Shown: piece after piece, positions 45,153 through 52,041 of the stretch
Layout: each line of letters starts with the position of its first letter
How positions within the stretch are numbered: position 1 is the stretch's first letter
Assembly (NCBI GenBank): GCA_902799685.1
Contig: CADCBO010000021.1
Coordinates: 18,759-82,758, forward strand
Direction of reading: 5' to 3'
Source: an uncultured Bacteroidales bacterium
GTDB lineage: Bacteria; Bacteroidota; Bacteroidia; Bacteroidales; Bacteroidaceae
DNA length: 64,000 bases
Translations under genes and position numbers: made by a program
Notes under the pieces: generated by a model
Told to the model about the DNA's origin: nothing
The model's database searches: none
What the model saw: the letters and a program-made list of their open reading frames with translations, nothing else

Positions 45153-47807
45153 ATGAAAAGATTTTCAGGCATTATTGCCTTGGCTGCAGCAGCGCTGATG
45201 CTGTCATGTGGCGGTGGAAAGTACGAGTATCCTTTCCAGAACCCTAAACTAAAGGTTGACAAGCGAGTTGATAACCTCATGTCCCTGCTTACCCCTGAGG
45301 AGAAGGTGGGACTCATCATGAACAAGTCAGTATCGGTGGACCGTCTGGGCATCCCTTCATACAACTGGTGGTCAGAGGCCTGCCACGGAGTGCGTCAGGG
45401 TGGCTACACCGTGTTCCCGCAGCCTATCGGTATGGGCGCATCGTTCAACGAGCAGTTGGTTTATGACGTTTTCAGTGCAGTGTCCGATGAGGCCCGCGCC
45501 AACTGGAACCGTTCCAACCATGACATCTTCAATGTACAGATGGGTGCCAACTACGTTCCCGGCAATCCGGAACTTACATTCTGGTGCCCCAATGTGAACA
45601 TCTTCCGTGATCCCCGCTGGGGCCGCGGTCAGGAGGCTTACGGTGAGGATCCCTACCACATGAGCGTTCTGGGTGTTGCCAATGTAAAGGGTATGCAGGG
45701 CAATGACAAGAAATACTACAAGACCCATGCATGCGCCAAGCACTATGCAGTGCACAGCGGCCCCGAGAGCCAGCGTCACCGCTATGATGCTGTTGTATCT
45801 ATGCGTGACCTGTGGGAGACCTACCTGCCCGCCTTCAAGGCTCTGGTTCAGGAGGGTAACGTTCAGGAGGTTATGTGCGCATACAACCGCTATGAGGGCG
45901 AGCCCTGCTGCGCAAGCGACCGTCTGCTCACCAACATACTGCGTGAAAAGTGGGGTTACAAGGCAATCGTGCTGACTGACTGCGACGCCATCAACAACTT
46001 CTACAACCGCAACCAGCACGGCACACACCCAGATGCAGAGACCGCATCGGTCGATGCTGTCCTGTCAGGTACAGACCTGGAGTGCGGTAAGGCATTCATG
46101 TCACTCACCAAGGGTCTTGAGGACGGTAAGATAAACGAGGCTGACATCGACGTAGCTCTGCGCCGCGTGCTCAAGGGCCGTTTTGAGCTGGGTATGTTCG
46201 ATCCCGCCGAGATGTTGCCTTGGGCAAACTTCGGTGAGGATGTTATCAGCAGTGAGAAGAATGACCAGCTTGCAGTTGAGGCTGCACGTCAGGCTATGGT
46301 CCTGCTCAAGAACAACGGTGTGCTGCCTCTTAACAAGAACATCAAGAAGCTGGCCGTTGTAGGTCCTAACGCTGATGACAAGGGCATGATGAACGGTGAG
46401 TACGGCGGCAGCCCCACACAGGAGCATTCACGCTCTCTGCTGGACGGCATAAAGAAGTACTTCCCCAACACCGAGATTGTTTATGACCGCGCCTGCGAAA
46501 TCCGCAACGAGTATTATACAACATACTACACTCAGGACATTAACGGTGGCAAGGGCCTCAAGGGTGAGTTCTGGAAGAACACAAACTTCAGCGGTGCTCC
46601 CGCAGTTACCGGTAACTATACAGAGGCTAACTTCAGCAACTTCGGTGCCTACAACTTTGTTGAGGGTCTGGATCAGTCTGACAATATCTCAGCACGTCTG
46701 ACCGGAAAGCTGGTTGCTCCCTTCACCGGTGACATGAGCTACAACATCAGCTCTGACAACGGTTTCAAGCTCTATGTAAACGGCCGTCTTGTTGAGGAGG
46801 CTAAGGCCGGTCAGGGCGGTGGCCGTGGCGGATTCGGAGGATTCGGCGGCGGTTTCGGCGGCTTTGGCGGCCGTGGCGGAATGCAGCAGATGAAGTCATT
46901 CAAAGTTACCAAGGGTCAGACCTACGACATCAAGATTGAGTATACCCACGCAACCGGTAACTTTGCCCGTCTGAACGCTCAGTTCTGCGTGCAGAAGATT
47001 GCCGAGTTCACAGACCTGGCTGACAAGCTGGTCGCTCAGAACGTTGAGGCAATAATTATAATAGGTGGTATCACTCCTTCTATGGAGGGTGAGGGCGGCG
47101 ACAAGCCTGATATCGAGATTCCTGCAGTTCAGCAGCGTCTTATCCGTGCCATGCACGCTACCGGCAAGCCCGTCATCTTTGTTGACTGCGCAGGCTCATG
47201 CATGGGATTCGGCTCACTTGAGGATCAGTTCGATGCCCTTATCCAGGCATGGTATCCCGGTCAGGGCGGTTCACAGGCTCTCGCCGAGATACTGAACGGA
47301 GACTGCAACCCCAGCGCCAAGCTGCCCGTTACATTCTACAAGAGTACCGATCAGCTGCCCGAGTTCACAGACTACTCAATGGAGGGCCGCACATACCGTT
47401 ACTTCAAGGGTGAGCCTCTTTATCCGTTCGGTTACGGTTTGAGCTACACCACTTACAAGTACGGTCAGGCTACCCTGTCAAAGGCTTCAATGAAGAAGAA
47501 CGGCAGCGTTACCATCACCATTCCGGTTACCAACACCGGCAAGCGTGAGGGTACCGAGATTGTTCAGGTTTACGTAAAGAGTCTGGACAACCCCGCTGCT
47601 CCTATCAAGGGTCTGCAGGGATTCCAGCGCGTAACCCTTAAGGCAGGTGAGACCGGCAACGCCGTAATCACACTGACCGGCAAGTCATTCCAGTACTACG
47701 ACGAGAAGATTGACGAGGTTTCAACCTTTAGCGGTAAGTACAAGCTCCTGTACGGCTCATCATCGGCCGATAAGGACCTGCAGTCACTCGACTTCGAGGT
47801 TCTGTAA
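45153..47807 (+). CDS. GH3 beta-xylosidase-like lipoprotein with PA14 domain
   Basis: This 884-residue enzyme starts at ATG 45153, with lipobox LMLSCGGG (C20). The catalytic nucleophile is D276 in VLTDCDAINNF; the TDC and 'HACAKHYAVHSGPESQRHRYDAVVSMRDLWETYL' context is that of the plant BXL/xylosidase group rather than the classical SDW group. The PA14-like domain at about 450-620 is interrupted by a Gly/Arg/Phe run (about 552-578). The C-terminus is a fibronectin III-like domain. It is probably periplasmic or surface-bound, acting on xylo-oligosaccharides. It has a heptamer repeat and terminator directly after the stop. A paralogue is at 60622. Confidence 0.93.
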   Translation: MKRFSGIIALAAAALMLSCGGGKYEYPFQNPKLKVDKRVDNLMSLLTPEEKVGLIMNKSVSVDRLGIPSYNWWSEACHGVRQGGYTVFPQPIGMGASFNEQLVYDVFSAVSDEARANWNRSNHDIFNVQMGANYVPGNPELTFWCPNVNIFRDPRWGRGQEAYGEDPYHMSVLGVANVKGMQGNDKKYYKTHACAKHYAVHSGPESQRHRYDAVVSMRDLWETYLPAFKALVQEGNVQEVMCAYNRYEGEPCCASDRLLTNILREKWGYKAIVLTDCDAINNFYNRNQHGTHPDAETASVDAVLSGTDLECGKAFMSLTKGLEDGKINEADIDVALRRVLKGRFELGMFDPAEMLPWANFGEDVISSEKNDQLAVEAARQAMVLLKNNGVLPLNKNIKKLAVVGPNADDKGMMNGEYGGSPTQEHSRSLLDGIKKYFPNTEIVYDRACEIRNEYYTTYYTQDINGGKGLKGEFWKNTNFSGAPAVTGNYTEANFSNFGAYNFVEGLDQSDNISARLTGKLVAPFTGDMSYNISSDNGFKLYVNGRLVEEAKAGQGGGRGGFGGFGGGFGGFGGRGGMQQMKSFKVTKGQTYDIKIEYTHATGNFARLNAQFCVQKIAEFTDLADKLVAQNVEAIIIIGGITPSMEGEGGDKPDIEIPAVQQRLIRAMHATGKPVIFVDCAGSCMGFGSLEDQFDALIQAWYPGQGGSQALAEILNGDCNPSAKLPVTFYKSTDQLPEFTDYSMEGRTYRYFKGEPLYPFGYGLSYTTYKYGQATLSKASMKKNGSVTITIPVTNTGKREGTEIVQVYVKSLDNPAAPIKGLQGFQRVTLKAGETGNAVITLTGKSFQYYDEKIDEVSTFSGKYKLLYGSSSADKDLQSLDFEVL

Positions 47808-47849
47808 GAATTGAAAATTGAGAATTGAGAATTGAAAATTGAGAATTGG
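47808..47849 (+). repeat. Heptamer tandem repeat, copy D
   Basis: Six units of (AATTGAG/AATTGAA) begin right after the GH3 stop (47805-47807) and run up to the terminator stem. Confidence 0.88.
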
Positions 47850-47850
47850 A

Positions 47851-47885
47851 AACCCGCTTGCAGATCTCTGCAAGCGGGTTTCTTA
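47851..47885 (+). terminator. Terminator after GH3
   Basis: A perfect 13-bp stem AACCCGCTTGCAG (47851-47863) with CTGCAAGCGGGTT (47868-47880), 4-nt loop, followed by TCTTATG. Confidence 0.9.
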
Positions 47886-47892
47886 TGTTAAC

Positions 47893-47909
47893 AACTAAAT
47901 AATTAGGTT
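47893..47909. promoter_or_regulatory. Possible second BlaI operator half-site pair
   Basis: CTAA and TTAG half-sites around ATAA form an imperfect palindrome 93 nt upstream of the main operator. The outer match is spoiled by one extra G, so it is weak. Confidence 0.3.
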
Positions 47910-47985
47910 AAACTCCTGCACAATTGCGTTTTTTTAGGCTGTATTTGTTGCAATACGGGTTTGGAGGGGCTTTCTTTGCTGTGTC

Positions 47986-48001
47986 AACTAAAACTTTAGT
48001 T
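47986..48001. promoter_or_regulatory. Palindromic BlaI-type operator
   Basis: AACTAAA and TTTAGTT around a 2-nt AC centre, a perfect 7-bp inverted repeat just upstream of the blaI-like ATG. A -7-like TTTCTTTG (47971-47978) precedes it, so a bound dimer would cover the transcription start. The half-sites resemble the known BlaI/MecI TACTA-type sites. Confidence 0.7.
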
Positions 48002-48005
48002 AGTG

Positions 48006-48377
48006 ATGAAAGCATTGACAGAGAAAGAGCAGATGGTAATGAGTGTACTGTGGGAGCACAGGCACTGCAGCGTTGATGATGTGGTAGGATTCCTTCCGGA
48101 ACCCAAGCCGGCCTATAATACAATACTAACGTTCCTGCGTATTCTTGAGAAGAAGGAATTCATATCGTATCAGGAAGAGGGACGTAAGCATATCTACTAT
48201 CCGTTGGTTGAGAAAGGTGAGTACACCCGATGGACGCTGACCGAGATGAAGGACAAACTCTTTAACGGATCTGCCCGCTCTATGGTCAACACCTTTATTA
48301 TGGAATCGGGTCTGAGTGACTCCGATGTACGTGAGCTTATTGATATGTTGAACATGCTTGAAACCGCAAAGTCATGA
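48006..48377 (+). CDS. BlaI/MecI/CopY family transcriptional repressor
   Basis: This 123-residue winged-helix repressor starts at ATG 48006 (a GTG precedes it at 48003). The 'LTEKEQMVMSVLWEHRHCSVDDVVGFLPEPKPAYNTILTFLRILEKKEFI' domain is the family DNA-binding region; the C-terminal part has the dimer helices. It is expected to be cleaved or released by the M56 sensor downstream, which overlaps its stop by 4 nt (ATGA). The perfect palindrome at 47986-48001 is the likely operator, giving autorepression. No beta-lactamase gene is adjacent. Confidence 0.93.
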   Translation: MKALTEKEQMVMSVLWEHRHCSVDDVVGFLPEPKPAYNTILTFLRILEKKEFISYQEEGRKHIYYPLVEKGEYTRWTLTEMKDKLFNGSARSMVNTFIMESGLSDSDVRELIDMLNMLETAKS

Positions 48378-49216
48378 TTTACCTTATAGTATCCGCCATA
48401 TCGCTGGCCCTGATGGTGACAGTTTACCGCCTCACTTTGAGCCGTACCACATTCCACGGATTCAACCGTTTTGTGCTGCTGGCAACCCTGGCACTGGCAG
48501 CTGTAGTACCGGTGATGCATTTCCAGAGCATCAGCAGCAGGGCATCGGCACCTATTAATTATATGCTGGGCGAGATTATGGTTTATGCCGATGGTACAAT
48601 GGGCGTAAATCACGTGCAGGCAACGGAGTCCGGCAGCAGCATAAGTATGTTATCGGTAATTACGGTTGTCTATCTGGCCGGGTTGATATTCTGTCTGCTC
48701 AGAATTGCATTCGGCATACTGAGCTCAGAGATCATATGTCACCGACGTTCCAGAACGCTTGCCGACGGAACCCGTCTGGTTATAACCGAGCGCAACTATG
48801 CCCCGTTCAGCTGGCGTAACTGCATAGTGATTTCACGAAAGGATTATGAGTCGAACGGCGCTATGATTATAGCCCATGAGCAGGCGCATGTGCACCATCA
48901 CCACTCGTTTGACCTTATCCTGGCCCAGCTGTTCTGCGCCTTCCAGTGGTTCAATCCGGCTGCATGGATACTGCGCCGCAGCCTGCTGGAGGTTCATGAG
49001 TTTGAGGCCGACGCATCGGTCCTGGAGGATGGCTTTGACGGCCGCCGTTATCAGATTTGTCTTGTCCGTGCTGCACTGCAGGGCAGTTTTGCGACAACCA
49101 CAAATAATTTCTCAAATTGTTCAACCAAAAAAAGAATTGTTATGATGAACAGACATTCAACAAATCCTTGGGCACGCCTGAGAGGCGTTGTCAGTTATAG
49201 TTGCATCGGCCTGTAA
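48374..49216 (+). CDS. BlaR1-type M56 membrane peptidase (frame ends early)
   Basis: This 280-residue membrane sensor-peptidase has helices at about 1-20, 33-50 and 93-115. The zinc motif is HEQAH (168-172), with a third ligand in 'LEVHEFEADASV'. 'MMNRHSTNPWARLRGVV' is where the intact Bacteroidales proteins continue into a fourth helix, linker and TonB-like C-terminal domain. Here the frame stops at 49216, and the next frame (+1) continues with a helix-like 'SVIVASACKQ' and the TonB domain. This suggests a frameshift, so the gene is probably a broken or sequencing-disrupted form of a 420-430-residue protein. Confidence 0.88.
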   Translation: MIYLIVSAISLALMVTVYRLTLSRTTFHGFNRFVLLATLALAAVVPVMHFQSISSRASAPINYMLGEIMVYADGTMGVNHVQATESGSSISMLSVITVVYLAGLIFCLLRIAFGILSSEIICHRRSRTLADGTRLVITERNYAPFSWRNCIVISRKDYESNGAMIIAHEQAHVHHHHSFDLILAQLFCAFQWFNPAAWILRRSLLEVHEFEADASVLEDGFDGRRYQICLVRAALQGSFATTTNNFSNCSTKKRIVMMNRHSTNPWARLRGVVSYSCIGL

Positions 49217-49643
49217 ACAGGATACAAAGAGTGAGATGAATTTGAAGACGCAGGATGCATCCCCTAGCAGTGTTTTTGTGGATATTCAAGAATATGAAAT
49301 TGAGGAGGCCGATTCGACTGATGAGGTGTTTTGGGTGGTGGACCAAAGACCGGAGTATCCGGGTGGTGAAGCAGCTCTGATGGAATACCTGAGAAGTAAT
49401 TTACAATATCCTGAGAGATGTAAGGAAAACAAGATTCAGGGCCGTGTGTTAATTACTTTTGTGGTCAATAAGGATGGTAGTATAGTTGAACCGGCGGTTG
49501 TAAAGAGCGCAGGCCCCGCAGGCGTTGAACTGGATGTTGAGGCATTAAGGGTGATAAGCGGAATGCCGGCCTGGACTCCCGGAATGCAGAATGGTGAGGC
49601 TGTACGTGTCCAATACACCATTCCGGTGGCCTTCCAACTCTAA
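49188..49643 (+). pseudogene. TonB C-terminal domain, frameshifted 3' part of the M56 gene
   Basis: This 151-codon frame begins within the end of the M56 gene, in the +1 frame. It carries 'VVDQRPEYPGGEAALMEYLRSNLQYPERCKENKIQGRVLITFVVNKDGSIVEPAVVKSAG' and 'AWTPGMQNGEAVRVQYTIPVAFQL', the TonB C-terminal fold. In Bacteroidales this domain is often fused to M56 peptidases. If translated alone, the ATG at 49236 would give a soluble 135-aa protein without a membrane anchor. It converges on the EFR1-type gene with a 4-nt overlap. Confidence 0.75.
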
Positions 49644-50395
49644 AAATGATACTGACCTTTGCCCTGGGTGGCGTTGCCAAAGTTGATGGCGTTCTTGGGG
49701 CATCGGTGGTAGCAACTCATGCAGTTGGTGCAATGGCCGTTCCAATGGGGACGGTCATTCTCTATTGTGATGTTCTGCAGGGGGCAGTTTTTGGCACAGA
49801 TGCCGCAGCCGATGCAGGCGTCCGATACCGTGAACTTGCGGTCGGTTATGAGCAGACCGTAGAACAGGGGCTTGAGGATATTTGATTTAAAGAACGATGA
49901 TTCGCCCTTGAGCTTGTTGAAACTGCCTTTAGTACGCTCCTTTATGAGTTGTACAGCATCCTTAAGGCTTGATTTTGTGCCCTCTATCTTGCTCTGAACA
50001 TTCTCAGGGGTATCCAGTTTGAAACCGGGCAGGTTGATGTAGGTCTCGGGCATCTGGAATGAGAAGAATGCGTCCAACTGCAATCCCTGTTTGCTGAGGT
50101 CCTTGCAGAGATGCTCATACGTAAGACCGGTCTGATCGCCACAGGTGCAGGCTGCGAATATATATGATGGTTTGCCTTTGATGCTGACTGTGCGCAGAAA
50201 CTCCGATACCAGTTTGGGTACTGACCATGAATAGACGGGAAAGACTATTCCCAGTATCTCATCGGGGCCGAATTCCAGTTCCATTCCCTGGCGGGTGGCC
50301 TCGGGGATGAATATCATGTTGCTGTCTGCGAGTTCCTTTGAAAGGGTATCGGCTACAAAGCGGCTGTTGCCGCATCCGGAGTACCAGAGTATCAT
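49640..50395 (-). CDS. EFR1-type flavodoxin/ferredoxin protein
   Basis: This 251-residue redox protein has an N-terminal flavodoxin-like domain ('MILWYSGCGNSRFVADTLSKEL', 'GIVFPVYSWSVPKLVSEFL') and two [4Fe-4S] clusters at the C-terminus ('CIGCGICAKNCPLQNI' and 'CTNCMSCYHRCPKNAI'). It matches the EFRODO/EFR1 family. It probably carries electrons, perhaps for the iron-sulfur enzyme QueH encoded immediately upstream. Its ATG overlaps the QueH-fusion stop by 4 nt. Confidence 0.92.
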   Translation of the reverse strand: MILWYSGCGNSRFVADTLSKELADSNMIFIPEATRQGMELEFGPDEILGIVFPVYSWSVPKLVSEFLRTVSIKGKPSYIFAACTCGDQTGLTYEHLCKDLSKQGLQLDAFFSFQMPETYINLPGFKLDTPENVQSKIEGTKSSLKDAVQLIKERTKGSFNKLKGESSFFKSNILKPLFYGLLITDRKFTVSDACIGCGICAKNCPLQNITIENDRPHWNGHCTNCMSCYHRCPKNAINFGNATQGKGQYHF

Positions 50396-51501
50396 ATCAC
50401 AAGATCCATTTTAATGTCATTGTCATCGACCGGCACAGCTGGCAGTTTCTGGCAGTCAAAGCAGACGCCGGCCTTAACGGCGTGCGGTAGCTGGGGCAGC
50501 AGGCGGTCGTAGAAACCGCGGCCGCGTCCCATACGGTTTCCGGCGGCATCAAACGCACGGCCCGGAACCAGCACCAGCGTTATGGGGCTCAGGTCCGATA
50601 CCTGCTCTCCGTCCGGTTCCGGAATGCCGAACTGCTCTCCCGGTTTTAGCGTGCCGTCATAGCGTTTCACTATAAGGTCATCGCCCTGTATTGAAGGCAG
50701 ATAGAAACGTTTGCCTAAAGCGGTCCATTTTTCTATGAATGCAGGGGTCTGTACCTCATCATACATTGACCAGTAAATCAGTATGTCGGTTGCATCCTTA
50801 AAAGTCTGATTCTGCTCCAGACGTTCCCAGATGGAGGCGGACTGCGCAGCTTTCTGCTCCGGAGTCATTACTGAAATGAGCCGGCGGATGCGCTGGCGGG
50901 CCTGTTTCTTGTCATCATGCATGGCGTTCATGCTGAACTCGCAGCCACAGTAGCGCTGGTTATAGAAATTCTTCTCCTGTATTATCTGCGACCGTCGTTC
51001 CTGCAGGCCTCCTTGCCGCCAGTTGCGCTCCCAGAAAGTCAGTCCCGGGAACTGTGCCGCAGCCCAACGGCCAGCTTCCACTATCTGGTCGTGGCGTTTC
51101 CATCGGCTGGAATCAAGGGTGGATGTAAATACCGTGAACCCGTGTTCAGATGCATATCGGGCCGCACTCAACAGGCGCGTCTTGAAACATTCCAGGCAGC
51201 GCGCCCCGCGTTCAGGCTCACCCTCCAGACCTTTGATGCAGCATTGCCATTCAGCATGGTTGTAATCTGCATCAATTATCTCAAGGCCCAGGCTGCGGGC
51301 GTAACGGCTGCACTCCTCCTTGCGTACCAGATACTCCTCAAGCGGGTAAATATTGGGGTTGCAGTAGTAGATTACAGGGGTAATTCCGTTATGCAGCATC
51401 CATTCTATTATGGCTCCGCTGCATGGGGCGCAACAGGTGTGCAGCAGAACCCTGGCGGCTCCTCCAGGCACCTTATCCTGTGTGTTGTCCCTGCTGCCCA
51501 T
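50392..51501 (-). CDS. Fusion of QueH (epoxyqueuosine reductase) and 5-formyltetrahydrofolate cyclo-ligase
   Basis: One open 369-residue frame. Residues 1 to about 194 are QueH (DUF208): 'LLHTCCAPCSGA' (C23, C24), 'YYCNPNIYP', 'CLECFKTR' (C102, C105), 'TSTLDSSRWKRHDQI' and 'YCGCEFS' (C185, C187). QueH reduces epoxyqueuosine to queuosine in tRNA. Residues about 195-369 are 5-FTHF cyclo-ligase (MTHFS): 'DDKKQARQRIRRLISVMTPEQK' and 'MGRGRGFYDRLLPQLP'. MTHFS converts 5-formyl-THF to methenyl-THF. The start at 51501 overlaps the Fur stop by 1 nt (TAATG). Both domains look intact. I know both as separate proteins and cannot say how common the fusion is. Confidence 0.93.
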   Translation of the reverse strand: MGSRDNTQDKVPGGAARVLLHTCCAPCSGAIIEWMLHNGITPVIYYCNPNIYPLEEYLVRKEECSRYARSLGLEIIDADYNHAEWQCCIKGLEGEPERGARCLECFKTRLLSAARYASEHGFTVFTSTLDSSRWKRHDQIVEAGRWAAAQFPGLTFWERNWRQGGLQERRSQIIQEKNFYNQRYCGCEFSMNAMHDDKKQARQRIRRLISVMTPEQKAAQSASIWERLEQNQTFKDATDILIYWSMYDEVQTPAFIEKWTALGKRFYLPSIQGDDLIVKRYDGTLKPGEQFGIPEPDGEQVSDLSPITLVLVPGRAFDAAGNRMGRGRGFYDRLLPQLPHAVKAGVCFDCQKLPAVPVDDNDIKMDLVI

Positions 51502-51953
51502 TATGCGTAATGTACATGTTCAAATGGCCGAAGCCCTTTTCTTACAGCACACTCCGGGCAAATGCCCTTGGCCATGTAGTTCACGCTATCCACGTGGAAT
51601 CCTTCCGGAAACTTCACTGAGGGTACAGGTATCTGTTCTATACAGAAAGTCCTGTGGCAGACCTCGCAGTGGAAATGAACGTGACGGTCATCGTCAATAT
51701 CACCATGGGCGTGGCATAACTCGTATCGTACCCCCTCACAGCCATCGTCTATCTGGTGCAACAGATGGTTATCCTTAAAGAGTGTAAGTGTGCGGAATAT
51801 GCCGGACTTGTCTATGGAGTCAATGCGGTCCTCCAGTTCCGCCATGGTGACCGGGTGGTCTAACTCTTCCAAAGCCTTTAGCACCAACAGTCTGTTGGCA
51901 GTAGGCTTGATGCCGTGCTCCTGCAATATTTTTTCCGGATTGTCCATTTTCAT
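51501..51953 (-). CDS. Fur-family transcriptional regulator
   Basis: This 150-residue metal-dependent regulator begins MKMDNPEKILQEHGIKPTANR; an alternative start is the ATG at 51947. The winged helix 'RLLVLKALEELDHPVTMAELEDRIDSIDKSGIFRTLTLFKDNHLLHQI' is followed by the dimerisation domain with 'HVHFHCEVCHRTFC' and 'CPECAVRKG', a structural zinc site (CxxC twice). Whether it senses Fe, Zn, Mn or peroxide is not readable. It leads the operon with the QueH fusion and EFR1 protein, so it may control those redox/Fe-S proteins. Confidence 0.92.
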   Translation of the reverse strand: MKMDNPEKILQEHGIKPTANRLLVLKALEELDHPVTMAELEDRIDSIDKSGIFRTLTLFKDNHLLHQIDDGCEGVRYELCHAHGDIDDDRHVHFHCEVCHRTFCIEQIPVPSVKFPEGFHVDSVNYMAKGICPECAVRKGLRPFEHVHYA

Positions 51954-51958
51954 GTGCG

Positions 51959-51966
51959 CAAAATTA
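51959..51966 (-). promoter_or_regulatory. -7 element next to the Fur start codon
   Basis: TAATTTTG on the minus strand, a full TAnnTTTG match. The ATG at 51953 begins just 5 nt downstream, so the transcript may be leaderless or use the ATG at 51947. No good -33 is seen. Confidence 0.5.
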
Positions 51967-52041
51967 GTCAATAATGTATATGAAAGCCTACCGAAATATC
52001 AGATTTTATGTATATTCGCGGTATTCTTATAAGAATTGCGT

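Noticed and set aside
45372-46028. Minus-strand frame of 218 codons inside GH3
   Set aside because: Shadow of the catalytic domain; the plus-strand gene has all GH3 motifs.
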